DNA of 64,000 bases, taken from the NCBI RefSeq assembly GCF_964204645.1, contig NC_134036.1, positions 5,157,600-5,221,599 on the forward strand, in the 5' to 3' direction. Each line of letters begins with the position of its first letter. The stretch's first letter is position 1. Shown here in pieces: positions 10,633-21,947 of the stretch. The notes beneath the pieces are model-generated. The model was not told the DNA's origin. It searched no databases and was given only the letters and a program-made list of their open reading frames with translations. This stretch comes from Tubulanus polymorphus. Lineage: Eukaryota > Nemertea > Palaeonemertea > Tubulaniformes > Tubulanidae. The translations under genes were made by a program, and so were the position numbers.

Positions 10633-11701
10633 ATCATGACCATTTCGATTTATGTTTTTTTTTTTTTAAATTCCAATTTATTTCGTGAGAAAGCAAGTTA
10701 CGAGAATATTTACAAACAGATCAAAAAATAAATTCAGAAGGCTTTCTCACGAGGGCCATGCAAAGGCCAAAAGGCCGTCCACGCAGTACCCTTGAAAAGA
10801 AAAAAGCGAATCGAAAAATGAGAGAAGATTAGAAAAGACCACGATAAAAAATGGGGTTAATATAAGCGAAGAGAGTGATTTAGGAACTATTATAACAGTT
10901 GGGCTTATCGCAGTGATGGGAGTTTGAGTAGCTGGAGGTGAGAATATATTCGCCCGTTGAAAATGGGCTTGGAAGGGGCCTGGAAGTTGTAGATTTTGCC
11001 AGATTTTCAAGACAATCTAATACATTGAACGCTAATATGGTATCGATTGTATCCTATTGCAAATATTACTGCTGAATAAACTCCTCTGAATACGGTCTGA
11101 ATTCATTAAACACGCGTTAAACGGCGCTTCTTAAAGACTTCTTTACTACATTTATTTCAAGTCACAATACCCATCAACCCGAGCTTGGCCTTGTGTTCTA
11201 CCCGAGAAAAGGGTACTAGCCCCTTAAAAATGAGGTGTTCAGGCAGTTTTCAATATACGTTATTCTGATACAACTCATGCACGGCTAGTATACTCTTTAG
11301 CCGTAATTCGCTTTCTGTACATACATGTGTATATGGCACGAAGCGTAATGTAGAAGAAAAATGAAATTGAATATACGAATATATCGATTCGCAACTATAA
11401 CTCTCGTTAATGGCACAGGTTCGCGGCTTAATTAGTAAATCTAGCTTTCCATGAAATTTGATACTGTTTGCACGCGTGTTGTAGAGCGTCGGAATTCGAG
11501 AAACGTGGTTATTTCAGGTTTAAATCAGCGCGCATTTGACTTTGTGCAGTTTGGTGATCCGATGCCTGATGAGGTGATAGTCGTACCAGTTCTCGACGAA
11601 GACAGCATTGAACTAAATCTACTTTTAGCAGATTAACAGATTTGGGAGTTAAAACAAATCGTTTTAAAATTTGCAAACAGCGAATGTTTGCTGAAATAAG
11701 G
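10633..11701. other. Spacer between GPCR copies 2 and 3
   Basis: A T-rich run at about 10655-10669, the polyA signal of copy 2, and an unassigned A/G-rich insert. Around 11023-11045 a scrap resembles the receptor's 'ACATTGAACGCTGATATGG' (TLNADM) segment, possibly a tiny GPCR remnant. The copy 3 leader follows from about 11505. Short frames here are not convincing genes. Confidence 0.45.
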
Positions 11702-12805
11702 ATGGCTTCGGACAATGAATCGGTCGGCGCTCAGTTTCTCAACCTGAACGGATCGGACCTGACAACAACCACCACTGAGAAGGCAGAAGGGTTTAAACCT
11801 CATCCGCGGTGTAAATACATCCATCACGCTGATTACAAACCGTTTCACGTGAATCTGGTGTCGCAGATCGCGACTTACGTCATTTTCAGCATAGCCATCT
11901 TCGGTTTCGGAACGAATTTACTGTCATTCGTGGTTCTTAGCATGGAGCGTTCGAACAACACCAGTATATTCTATTTGAAATGTTTGGCCTTTGCGGACAT
12001 GTTTATTTGTTTTTTCTACATCATTTTCGACTTTCAGTTTCAACTGTACAGTCACACATTGTTACTGGACATGACTGCTGAAATAAACCACGTCATGAAG
12101 CGTATGCGCCCGTACACAAGAAACACCCGACTTCTGTTTTCGGGTATCGGCGATTTGGTAACGTTACTAATAGCTATAGACAGATATATCGTTGTTTGCT
12201 GGCCTTTGAAAGCTGTCGGAATTATAAGCAAGAAGAAAAGTTACATTTACATCGCCGTTGTTTCGATTATTTCACTTGGGGACGTAGCGAAAAACGTGTT
12301 TAAATACACGACGAAATACGCACGGAATCCGTGCACCGGACACGTGAGATGGAATCAAAAGTTGACTCCATTCGCTAGAAACCGGTATTTCAGATACTAC
12401 GAGGTGTTTATCCGCGCTCCTTTATTTACTGTAATCCCGACGGTGATCGTAGTTCTGATAACTATCCGATTAATTTTCACGTTGAGACGCGCAGGAGCAG
12501 CGAGAAAAACCATGTCTGCAAATAATCAAACAGCTAACAGCAGCAGCAGTGACCGTGGTTTAACTTTGGCGTTAATTCTAATTTCATGTTTCTATCTAGT
12601 GAAGAAGGCCTTCTTTTTCAATGGCGCCGTCACGAACTTGGTTCAAACTCTAGGCGGAACAATCGGCCCGGCGGTTTCGTCTTTTTACCTGAACATGGTT
12701 CAGGACATTATCAGAATGATCGTGGCGTCCACTAATTTCGTCATCTATTGCGTTTCGAGGCGTCGCTTTCGAAATCAACTGAAAGCGATGTTTTCGATTT
12801 CGTGA
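11702..12805 (+). CDS. Orphan rhodopsin-class GPCR, copy 3
   Basis: Single coding exon, 367 aa from MASDNESVGAQ. An in-frame ATG at 11684 would add six residues, but 11702 matches the family start. It shows an NGS sequon, one N-terminal Cys (HPRCKY), TM1 GFGTNLLSF, TM2 LAFADM and the DRY box AIDRYIVVCWPLKA. ECL2 Cys is in NPCTGHV, and LRRAGAARKT is followed by the shortest poly-Ser of the array (four). TM6 is ISCFYLV, TM7 TNFVIYC, and the tail SRRRFRNQL. TM3 lacks Cys 3.25 as in all copies. It is the most divergent intact member in TM4 and ECL3. Confidence 0.92.
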   Translation: MASDNESVGAQFLNLNGSDLTTTTTEKAEGFKPHPRCKYIHHADYKPFHVNLVSQIATYVIFSIAIFGFGTNLLSFVVLSMERSNNTSIFYLKCLAFADMFICFFYIIFDFQFQLYSHTLLLDMTAEINHVMKRMRPYTRNTRLLFSGIGDLVTLLIAIDRYIVVCWPLKAVGIISKKKSYIYIAVVSIISLGDVAKNVFKYTTKYARNPCTGHVRWNQKLTPFARNRYFRYYEVFIRAPLFTVIPTVIVVLITIRLIFTLRRAGAARKTMSANNQTANSSSSDRGLTLALILISCFYLVKKAFFFNGAVTNLVQTLGGTIGPAVSSFYLNMVQDIIRMIVASTNFVIYCVSRRRFRNQLKAMFSIS

Positions 12806-13157
12806 ATAGAAATCGAGATTTTATTGAAATGTTTTATCGTTAAGAAGAGTTCATATTTAGTCCCAACACCAAAAACGATACCGTCAATCGCAATGAATGA
12901 TAATTAAAAAAGGAATTTTCGATAAGCTTGAGCCAAATTCTAAGTGGATCCAGGCCCCGATTGGAAATGAATTTTGTCCGTACATCATCTTGTTTCTTAT
13001 CAATTAAGCAATTTCTAGTACCCTGCTCACTCAATATGTATTTTCAGACTATTGTCACTATTCCTTTGAATTATCTTCATTTATCGCTGACTGATTACTT
13101 GTTTATTACACGGTCGAGCGATAGTATACACTGTAGCCACGATCACACGGAAACGAT

Positions 13158-13341
13158 TGGCCCGGACCAAATTTTTGCACGGATCAGGCTCGAGCCAAAT
13201 TTGAGTCGTGCCTAATTAGAGAGCGCGCTCACACGTTCACCACTCACTCGATACTAAACAATCATGTTTGTGTCCCGCGCTAAGATTTGGCTCGGGGGCC
13301 TGGTTCGACGTTTTCGATCGTGCAAAATTTTGCCCGGGCCA
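13158..13341. mobile_element. MITE-like element with long terminal inverted repeats
   Basis: The left end TGGCCCGGACCAAATTTTTG is the inverse of the right end CAAAATTTTGCCCGGGCCA. Inner segments (CTCGAGCCAAATTTG versus AGATTTGGCTCG) also pair, giving arms of about 55-60 bp. Neither a target-site duplication nor a transposase is visible, so the superfamily is unassigned. Confidence 0.7.
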
Positions 13342-14337
13342 AACAGATTCAGATTCAAATATTATTGTCCACAATTTTCACAATTCGCATTGAACAAAAA
13401 ATTTACATTAATACAAAATGACGGTATAACATATCTCTATTTTATACATGTGTACAATTTAATTTGAGCATATTCGAATAAATTTAGAAAGATTCATCAG
13501 AATTCCTTGGTTTTTTTTGTACAGAGAAGGAGTTAGTATTTTCAAGATTTGGAGTTGACCAAAATCTTCTCGGGATAAGCTCCGGGCCAAAGATGCTCGT
13601 CTTGATCGCAGCTTGAAGTACTACCGAAAGCTCGTACTACCAGATAATCTAACACGCTGTCTTAATGATAACATCAGTAATAGTGAAAATAATAATCTAT
13701 TGCTATAAGTAGTATACTAATGACTAACTTCCATATGAAATATGATATTTGGCTTACAGAATAAGATGCATGAATCAGAACAAGAAAATTAATTTTAGAA
13801 AATTATTTGACGCCTGGGGAAAAAATGTAGAATTTCTGGGCTTAGTTAATGTGGAATTGCAAATTTGAAATCGAAGTTTTAAGAAATTTGGGGAATGATG
13901 AGATTTAGCGATTGGGTTAGATGATACAGGTCTTCGACTCTAGTAGTGGTTTAAATTTTTTTATTGAAAATTCTCAATAATAGATCGCGAACTTGCGACC
14001 GACTTCATTTACTTATGCCTCTAAGCTGGTTTGCAACTTCATTGCCTCCATGGATGAAGAAAGAGCTCTTCTGATGTCTGCTTCATCATGACTTCGAGCA
14101 TATCGTGTGGCCTAGCCAGCCGGCCCGGGCCACGGGTTTGGCTGTCACTCGATATCCTAGAGTCTTGAGTAGTCTGGGTGGGTTGAAGTAGACATTGTCA
14201 TTTAAAATAACATGCTTATGTTGTTCTGTATGAATTACCCATGTGTCATGTATGTTGTATTAATTTATTATAAAATTTGTATTTATTGAATTTGGGAATT
14301 TTATCCCGGAATTTCAATGTAATAAGGATCGATAAAG

Positions 14338-14353
14338 AATTGAATTGAATTGT
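14338..14353 (+). mobile_element. LINE-like 3' end with ATTGA repeats
   Basis: The stretch 'GATAAAGAATTGAATTG' at the end of an untranslated-looking region resembles the 3' tails of CR1/L2-type retroposons. Similar tails occur at about 52270 and 3760. The body is degraded, with no reverse transcriptase. Confidence 0.5.
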
Positions 14354-15821
14354 CACCTAATACACATGCCATCGGAGGACACGGAGCCGTATATGACAGC
14401 TATGCTATTATAAAATGCTTATCTCACGAAACTTGCATACTCCTAATATCAAACATATTTTCTAAAACGTTTGAATATTGAAATTATATGTTTACACATT
14501 TTCATATTGACCGCTTGTAGCCGCTGATGAAATTCACGCTTGCCCTACACACATCGTAGATAGCTTTGTCATTCCACCGGCATGCCCACGTCAGGGTCTG
14601 ACTTTTATATCAGACTTCCGCATCGTGTATACATCCGCCATTTAACCGAATAATCCGATTTACTTATCATTTCTATTTATGCCTGCCGCTTCTGATATAA
14701 TCATACATCCTTTACTATTACAATACGTCTTCTAATGATATTCAATGCAATATAACATTTCGACGTTCAAATATAGGTCATTATATAATCACAGGAAGCC
14801 ATTCTACATCTATGTCAATAATATTTTGCCAGATAGCTTGTTTGTGTACACATAAACCTGTGACGTTTTGCACATCGATTTACGGCTGTCGTTTGTAAAA
14901 TGACGCTGAATGGTAAGCATTGTTTAGGTTTCATAATGGTAACGTTTTATAAGGCGTCAAAAAATGATAGAACGACAGTAATAGACATTAGATAGCACTT
15001 ACGTAATTATGTAATCTCTTAGTTAACTTTCGAAGTACGATTTGCGCCGAAGTTTACTATAACAGCTCAACGCGGCAATAGCACAACTCATATCATCTTA
15101 TCGTTCGTTAAAAAACACCGAAAGCACGAATTTCTCGATTTTCAATTCGATCACACTCGAATTCGAATTCCGGTTCGAATCTAATAAGAATATTACAAGT
15201 AAAACGTTGATAGAGATCATCGGCAGGGTGAGATCGAAAAGTCGTGTATTTTACATTTTAGATTTTTTTTTTTAGATAAATAAATTCTCGATTTCAAAAT
15301 GCTTTTAATTTGTGCATAGTGGGTTTTTATCTAATTATCCGTTCACCACGTTTGAGTGTGGTTATTGCGCTAAAACGTTGGTCGATTCTGTGTCTGACTT
15401 TGTCATTTCTTATCGTGATTCTTTTTTTTTGATTAATCAATAATTTTCTGTTCGGATACAATTTGTTTTCTAATGCTGCTTTAGTAAGCGGCCGTCAATG
15501 ATCGGAAATTTGAAAACGCTACCTCGCTTCATAGACAGTTCATTTTCGATGTGTGCTATCTCGTGTGAAACGTTATTTTTATGTGCAACATTTTGTGATA
15601 GCCCTTGTGGGTGTGTCTCGCTTATCAATACCGTATCTTGTATCGGGTTGTATTACTTTCTAAAACCCCTTGGTCTTGTGTCATTGATATCAGGGCAATC
15701 GTTACAATCAATGATAAAATGAAAGTGCGTAAGGCGCCCGGAAAACAATAGATGGGTCAAAACGGTATAATTGATAGAAAATCTTTCTCATTTCTAACGA
15801 GAGCTTCATATTTTACTATAT

Positions 15822-15937
<116 letters not shown>

Positions 15938-16179
15938 CTCACAGGAGCGATAGATGTTATTCAGTATCTCGAAATGTGAATCTGTTTTTTTTTTCGTTTC
16001 GATTCAGATCTTGCTCCCAAGTCTTTGAACATAATGGTCGGGTAGATGGAGCTTCGCCAAAATTGCAGGTGTTGAAATAGAAAGACAGTTCCTCTGTTGG
16101 GCGTCAACTCTAGAAGTGCGGTATCTTGATTTCCATTCGCTCGGCGTCGGCGCGCATTTGACTTAGTGCAGACAGTTTG

Positions 16180-16614
16180 ATGGTGTCGGAAAATGTATCG
16201 TTCGGCGCTCAATTTCTCGACCGCAACGGATCGGACATGACAACGACGACCACAACGGAGAAGGCCGGGTTTAAGCCTCATCCGGGTTGTAAATACGTCC
16301 ATCATTCCGATTTGAGATCGTTTCGAGTGAATCTGTTATTACAAGTCACGACTTACGTCGTTTTCGGCTTTGCCAACTTTGGTTTCGGCACAAATTTACT
16401 GTTTTTCATTGCTCTCAGTAAACAACGTTCGAACAACACCAGTATATTCTATCTGAGGTGTTAGGCCGTTGCGGACATGTTCATTTGCGTGTGTTACATC
16501 GTATTTGACTTTCAGGCCTGGCTCTACAGTCACACGCTGTTACTGGACATGACTGCTGAAATAAACCACGTTATGAAGCGCATGTATTCATACACGCAAA
16601 ACATTAGACTTTTA
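16180..16614 (+). pseudogene. Truncated orphan GPCR, copy psi-2
   Basis: Nearly identical to intact copy 4 from its ATG (MVSENVSFG) through TM1 and TM2. An in-frame TAG at 16463-16465 (TGT TAG GCC) replaces the CGGTGT-ATG-GCC region that reads M-A-V-A-D in copy 4. Homology continues past the stop through ECL1 and the start of TM3, then ends at about 16614, where sequence matching 13703 onward begins. TM3-TM7 are absent. The truncation coincides with the tandem-duplication junction, so the copy was probably born incomplete. Confidence 0.9.
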
Positions 16615-17545
16615 TAAGTAGTATATATAATGACTAAATTCCATATGAAATATGATATTTGGCTTACAGAATAAGATGCATGAATCAGAAAAATGATAGA
16701 ACGACAGTAATAGACATTAGATAGTACTTACGTAATTATGTAATCTCTTAATTAACTTTCGAAGTACGATTTGCGCCGAAGTTTACTATAAAAGCTCAAC
16801 GCGGCAATAGCACAACTCGTATCATCTTATCATCGTTAAAAAACACAGAAAACACGAATTTCTTGATTTTCAATTCGATCACACTCGAATTCGAATTCCG
16901 ATTCGAATCTAATAGGAATATTACAAGTAAAACGTTGATAGAGATCATCGGCAGGGTGAGATCGAAAAGTCGTGTATTTTACATTTTAGATTTTTTTTTT
17001 TTAGATAAATAAATTCTCGATTTCAAAATGCTTTTAATTTGTGCATAGTGGGTTTTTATCTAATTATCCGTTCACCACGTTTGAGTGTGGTTATTGCGCT
17101 AAAACGTTGGTCGATTCTGTGTCTGACTTTGTCATTTCTTATCGTGATTCTTTTTTTTTGATTAATCAATAATTTTCTGTTCGGATACAATTTGTTTTCT
17201 AATGCTGCTTTAGTAAGCGGCCGTCAATGATCGGAAATTTGAAAACGCTGCCTCGCTTCATAGACAGTTCATTTTCGATGTGTGCTATCTCGTGTGAAAC
17301 GTTATTTTTATGTGCAACATTTTGTGATAGCCCTTGTGGGTGTGTCTCGCTTATCAATACCGTATCTTGTATCGGGTTGTATTACTTTCTAAAACCCCTT
17401 GGTCTTGTGTCATTGATATCAGGGCAATCGTTACAATCAATGATAAAATGAAAGTGCGTAAGGCGCCCGGAAAACAATAGATGGGTCAAAACGGTATAAT
17501 TGATAGAAAATCTTTCTCATTTCTAACGAGAGCTTCATATTTTAC

Positions 17546-17576
<31 letters not shown>

Positions 17577-18250
17577 CTCACAGGAGCGATAGATGTTATT
17601 CAGTATCTCGAAATGTGAATCTGTTTTTTTTTTCGTTTCGATTCAGATCTTGCTCCCAAATTTTGAACGTAATGGTCGGGTAGATGGAGCTTTGCCAAAA
17701 TTGCAGGTTTTGAAATAGAAAGACAGTTCCTCTGTTGGGCGTCAACTCTAGAAGTGCGGTATCTTGATTTCCATTCGCTCAGCGTCGGCGCGCATTTGAC
17801 TTTGTGCAGACAGTTTGATGGTGTCGGAAAATGTATCGTTCGGCGCTCAATTTCTCGACCGCAACGGATCGGACATGACAACGACGACCACAACGGAGAA
17901 GGCCGGGTTTAAGCCTCATCCGCGGTGTAAATACGTCCATCATTCCGATTTGAGATCGTTTCAAGTGAATCTGTTATTACAAGTCACGACTTACGTCGTT
18001 TTCGGCTTCGCCAACTTTGGTTTCGGCACAAATTTACTGTTTTTCATTGCTCTCAGCAAACAACGTTCGAACAACACCAGTATATTCTATCTGAGGTGTA
18101 TGGCCGTTGCGGACATGTTCATTTGCGTGTGTTACATCGTATTTGACTTTCAGGACTGGCTCTACAGTCACACGCTGTTACTGGACACGACTGCCGAAAT
18201 AATCCACGTTATGATGCGCATATTTTCATATACCGAAAACGTTTCACCGA
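16612..18250 (+). repeat. Tandem segmental duplication, copy B
   Basis: The first ~75 bp match 13703-13775. The sequence then jumps to match 14962 onward, a clean internal loss of about 1.2 kb relative to copy A at an A-rich microhomology. It continues through the TA repeat and leader into intact GPCR copy 4. Confidence 0.9.
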
Positions 18251-18963
18251 TTTTCTCGGAAATCAGTGACCATATCACGTTGTTAATAGCTATAGACAGA
18301 TACATCGTCGTTTGTTGGCCTCTGAAAGCTATCAGAATTATAGGCCTTAATAAAAGTTATGTTAACATCCCTTTCGTTGTGTTGTTTTCACTTTGTGATC
18401 AGTCCCCGAATTTTTTCATGCTTTATACTATTCGGATTATCAATCCGTGTACTGGACATCACAGAATGACTAGGAGATTAGCTCCACTTGCCTACAATAT
18501 AGATTTCAGAATGTACGGTGTGTTTGTCCGCGCTCCTATATTTACGATACTCCCGACAGTGATCGTGATTCTAATAACTATCCGATTGATTTTCACGTTG
18601 AGACGCGCAGGAGCAGCGAGAAAAACCATGTCTACAAATAATCAAACTTCTAACAGCAGCAGCAGCAGCAGTGACCGTAGTTTAACTCTGACGTTAATTC
18701 TCATTTCGTGTTTCTTTTTAGCGAAAAAAACGTTCAGCCTAAATGCGATAATTAATAATCTCTTATACACATTGAACGCTGATACAATCGAAGATACCTT
18801 AATGGCAACGATCATCAGCAATGTTCAAAGTATAGTCAGAATGATCGTTGCGTCTTGTAATTTCGTCATTTACTGCGCTTCGAGGCGTCGCTTTCGAAAT
18901 CAACTGAAAGAGATGTTATTTAAGATTCTTTCTTGTAGCCAGATTCATTCGAGAAAGCGCTAG
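17818..18963 (+). CDS. Orphan rhodopsin-class GPCR, copy 4
   Basis: Single coding exon, 381 aa from MVSENVSFG. It has an NGS sequon, one N-terminal Cys (HPRCKY), TM1 GFGTNLLFF, TM2 CMAVADMFIC and DRY box AIDRYIVVCWPLKA. One ECL2 Cys lies in NPCTGHH, followed by TM5 with Pro and LRRAGAARKT plus six Ser. TM6 is ISCFFLA, TM7 CNFVIYC, and the tail SRRRFRNQL with a slightly longer basic end. TM3 has no Cys. It is the intact partner of the truncated copy at 16180-16614 and sits in duplication copy B. Confidence 0.92.
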   Translation: MVSENVSFGAQFLDRNGSDMTTTTTTEKAGFKPHPRCKYVHHSDLRSFQVNLLLQVTTYVVFGFANFGFGTNLLFFIALSKQRSNNTSIFYLRCMAVADMFICVCYIVFDFQDWLYSHTLLLDTTAEIIHVMMRIFSYTENVSPIFSEISDHITLLIAIDRYIVVCWPLKAIRIIGLNKSYVNIPFVVLFSLCDQSPNFFMLYTIRIINPCTGHHRMTRRLAPLAYNIDFRMYGVFVRAPIFTILPTVIVILITIRLIFTLRRAGAARKTMSTNNQTSNSSSSSSDRSLTLTLILISCFFLAKKTFSLNAIINNLLYTLNADTIEDTLMATIISNVQSIVRMIVASCNFVIYCASRRRFRNQLKEMLFKILSCSQIHSRKR

Positions 18964-19135
18964 CTTTTTAGCTACAAAAGCTAGGACTACGTATAAAATT
19001 AGTCTGCACCTTGGTACAGTTGCAGTTTTTTTTGTAATTATTGATTCGAATCTTGTTTCTACGTCTTCGAATGCGGGGTTTTCACTTCACCAAAATCAGA
19101 AAGTTTTAAATACCGTCAAATCTTCCGTATTTGAT

Positions 19136-19239
19136 TCTTAACGACAGTGATAGTGGTTCTGATAACTATCCGATTGATTTTCACGTTGAGACGCGCAGGA
19201 GCAGCGAAAAAAACCATGTCTACAAATAATCAAAGTTCT

Positions 19240-19272
<33 letters not shown>

Positions 19273-19545
19273 GACCGTAGTTTAACTCTGACGTTAATTC
19301 TCATTTCATGTTTCTATTTTCTGAAAAAAGCGTTCAGTCTTAACGCTATAATCAATAATCTCATATTAACATTGAACGCTGATATGGGCAAAGATTCCAC
19401 GGTGGCAAAGTTTGTGAATCAAGCTCAACATATAGTCAAAAAGATCGTAGCGTCTTGTAATTTTGTCATTTATTGCGCTACAAAGCGCCGCTTTCGAATT
19501 CAGCCGAAATCCATATTATTTCGGATCCGTAATCGCCTAGGGTAA
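19136..19545 (+). pseudogene. Internally deleted orphan GPCR, copy psi-3
   Basis: A leader-like stretch (about 19020-19135, with TTGATTCGAATCTTG and CTTCACCAAAA blocks) is fused directly to the middle of TM5. About 130 codons then stay open: TVIVVLITIRLIFTLRR, RAGAAKKT, ten Ser, ISCFYFL, CNFVIYC and a basic tail, to a stop at 19545. TM1-TM4 and the start codon are missing, so no receptor can be made. The open remainder suggests a recent deletion or preservation by gene conversion. Confidence 0.85.
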
Positions 19546-20019
19546 ACGATATTCACAATGTCACTATCTAAATCGACCGACTTGGTCAGAGCTGCGATGG
19601 CAAAGAACTTGCGACCGGTCGAGAAGCTGTTAAACGATGCAACGATTTCAATCGGGCCGAACAGAAATCCCGACTTATGAAGCAACAGAAACCAGTAGAT
19701 TGTTTACCGCTCTATTTTTAACACGGAGAGTCCTCATTACGCTTCGTTTATCTACATTTTCTAACGCTGATTTGTCAGTCGCACTTGAACACCCATTCGG
19801 TGGTGGATTATAAAGATAAATTTCTTCACGTCGTGGGGAATCTTTTGGCGATTTTTCGGGAAAAAAAATTCCCAAAAAGTCCCGCCGCCTATCAGTGTTT
19901 GGCCATTTCAACGACTGTAAGACAGGTCTAAAGCATGCGAGATGTGCAGTTGGAGCAGCCACCTTCGACAGGTTTTCTCTCAACCTGTGTACAAAGCCTG
20001 TCATGCTTTCTGTGAAATA

Positions 20020-20041
20020 AATTTGAACTTGAACTTGAACT
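20020..20041 (+). mobile_element. Retroposon 3' end with TTGAAC tail
   Basis: AAATAAATTTGAACTTGAAC followed by one more repeat is the typical short-tandem 3' end of a SINE/LINE. The body upstream (from about 19700) has no protein-coding part that I recognise. Confidence 0.55.
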
Positions 20042-20489
20042 AGTTCGCCCTCTAGCGGACAATTACGTCAGTAGGTCAGCCACGTCTCAGTTGGCCACAA
20101 CCATATTCATCGTCAAGTGCCACGCCACATGATGGGCAGCTTTTCCTCGAAAAATGAAATCATTTATTTGACGTCAACAACTCGAGAATTAAGAGCGGTA
20201 TATTCTTATTTATCTCCTCACCGCGTCAGTGCGCTTAACTCTTTGCTGCGACGTGGTCTTCTAACATTCGTTGATACGCTAATACTTGCAAAGCGAAGAA
20301 TTACCATTTTGGAAGCTTGAAACATTGGCTGTTGCTGTATGCAAACTGGAATTGTGTATTTCGTTAGGGCGTCCCTTACATCTCGTACCACACCTGCCGG
20401 CAACGAAACAGGAGGTCTCCATGACCTAACGACGACAGAGACTAAATTACCAAAACGACGATGATCCACATATTTATATTTTCAAGACG

Positions 20490-20495
20490 TTTATT
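20490..20495 (-). promoter_or_regulatory. PolyA signal AATAAA of the peptide gene
   Basis: Minus-strand AATAAA, 103 bp beyond the stop codon of the eight-cysteine peptide. Confidence 0.65.
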
Positions 20496-20597
20496 AGCAT
20501 CGAACTAGGTTAGCGTAACGCAATAATTAACATCAAACTGAAACATTGTAAAAAACAATTTCACGAATCGAATAATAAGCTATCGTAACGACTATCG

Positions 20598-21798
20598 TTA
20601 ATGGCATTCGTTATAGCATTTGTCGAGGGCCTCGCGGCAGGTCTGGCTGCAGGCGACGGCGTTCTGTCCGCCGTGGTGGCCGTTGACGCAGGCGGCTCCG
20701 CACTCGTAGCCGGTGTCCCAACACTTCTTCATGCACGTGATGAGCGACGCGTCCGTGGAGGCTCCCAACATCAACATAGCGATAAGTACGACGCAAATGA
20801 CCTGCGAAATAGCACGAATAAAGTCGAAATGTTTCGATTGAATTACAATTAGTTACTGTAATGATGTCTACATTGCCAGTGAATTCAACGAATCCTTGAA
20901 ATTATGATTAGTTACTAATGAGGACCTTCTCATTCTCATCAGTTCAGTGATTCAGTAAAATCATAATTCGCCTAATGACAAATTTTCATTTTCTCATTCT
21001 CGATGACTTCAGCAATTCAGCTAAATTGATTTGTTTTAAGGAATCAGTAGAATTATGATTAGTTACTAATGACGACCTTCTCATTCTCGATAACTTCAAC
21101 GATTCAGTAAAATTATGATTAGTTACTAATAACGACCTTCTCATTCTCGATAACTTCAACGATTGAGAAAAAATTGTGATTAGTTACTAATAACGATCTC
21201 GTTTTAAATGAATCCAATAATTCAGTAAAATTGTGGTTAATTTCAACGATTCATTAGAATTATGATTAATTACTAATGACGACCTTCTCATTCTCAATAA
21301 CTTCAACGAAACGTTGATTAATATATTACAAATCAACGAGTTCGAAAATCCAAGCATCGATGCAATAAACTCAATGTTGCGCCGGCAATGTCTGTGCGAC
21401 AGGTTGCACTGCATCAAATGTACCGACCTCTTTGAAATACTAATACGCGTCCAATGTCCGCTTTGACCCTTGTCTGACTTTATAAACTTAGTATTCGTAT
21501 AATTTCTGATTAGCATCCGAACGAGTTGCCAACCAAATAGGGTAAACTTCGATAATCGGAGTTAGTCGACTATAGTCGAACTAAGTGAAACAGAATGTCA
21601 GTTAGTCGGAACTATAGTCCGGCGATAGTTCGGAAATCAAGTTTATTCGGTTATTAGTTCGGACCACTAGTCGACTAGATACGAAAACCGAATTTGGCAT
21701 AGGCTGATTGCTGGTCCCAGTCCAAAACTATAGTGACCAGACACATTGAGCGCCGTACAAACAAACAAACAAACAAAAAACGGAGCAATTACCTTCAT
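20598..21798 (-). CDS. Secreted eight-cysteine peptide, tandem C-x3-C-x6-C-x3-C
   Basis: A two-exon gene missed by open-frame length filters. Exon 1 (21798-21793) encodes only Met-Lys, followed by donor GTAATT. Exon 2 (20801-20598) follows acceptor TTTCGCAG; the intron is 991 bp, phase 0. The product has 69 aa. Residues 1-20 form a signal peptide (MKVICVVLIAMLMLGASTDA). The mature part of about 49 aa has C25, C29, C36, C40, C53, C57, C64 and C68, that is (C-x3-C-x6-C-x3-C)-x12-(C-x3-C-x6-C-x3-C). The i/i+4 pairs suggest two disulfide-stapled helical hairpins joined by a Gly/His-rich linker (NGHHGG). A minus-strand TATAAATA at 21947-21940 and AATAAA at 20495-20490 frame the gene. I do not recognise the family; a host-defence, venom-like or signalling peptide is possible. 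Function is not claimed. Confidence 0.82.
20877..21310 (+). repeat. 60-bp satellite, block B, inside peptide-gene intron
   Basis: Diverged and partly interrupted units of the same satellite as blocks A, C and D, in the same + orientation. The block occupies about half of the 991-bp intron of the Cys-rich peptide gene. Confidence 0.9.
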
Positions 21799-21939
21799 TT
21801 TTGGGTGATTATGAGTGCGAATCTTCGACAGAAGTGGATAAGCTAAATACTCAGAAAAAAAAGAAATGTCATTATTATGAACACATAATCCAAGATAATT
21901 GCTAATGCGTAGTCAATCTAACGAACTAAAAAGCCCAAC

Positions 21940-21947
21940 TATTTATA
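21940..21947 (-). promoter_or_regulatory. TATA box of the peptide gene
   Basis: Minus-strand TATAAATA about 142 bp upstream of the ATG. A start site roughly 30 bp downstream would leave a 5' UTR of about 110-120 nt. Strong TATA boxes are typical of inducible or tissue-restricted secreted-peptide genes. Confidence 0.6.

Larger units (their letters stand above)
19546..20597. other. Spacer; retroposon 3' end and polyA signal of peptide gene
   Basis: A retroposon-like 3' end with TTGAAC repeats lies at about 20020-20041. A minus-strand AATAAA (20495-20490) serves the Cys-rich peptide gene, 103 bp past its stop. Other frames look like noise. Confidence 0.5.

Noticed and set aside
15498-15722. 74-codon Cys-containing frame repeated at 17227-17451
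   Set aside because: Identity between the two reflects a recent segmental duplication, not protein selection. No homology or leader, and it lies next to a hammerhead-like element remnant.
20601-20852. Plus-strand 83-codon Ala/Val-rich frame over the peptide gene
   Set aside because: Antisense shadow. The minus strand has signal peptide, paired cysteines, splice sites, TATA and polyA signals.
20598-21798. Cys-rich peptide as ligand of the neighbouring GPCR array
   Set aside because: Adjacency alone is not evidence. The promoter is separate and on the other strand, and nothing in the sequence links them.
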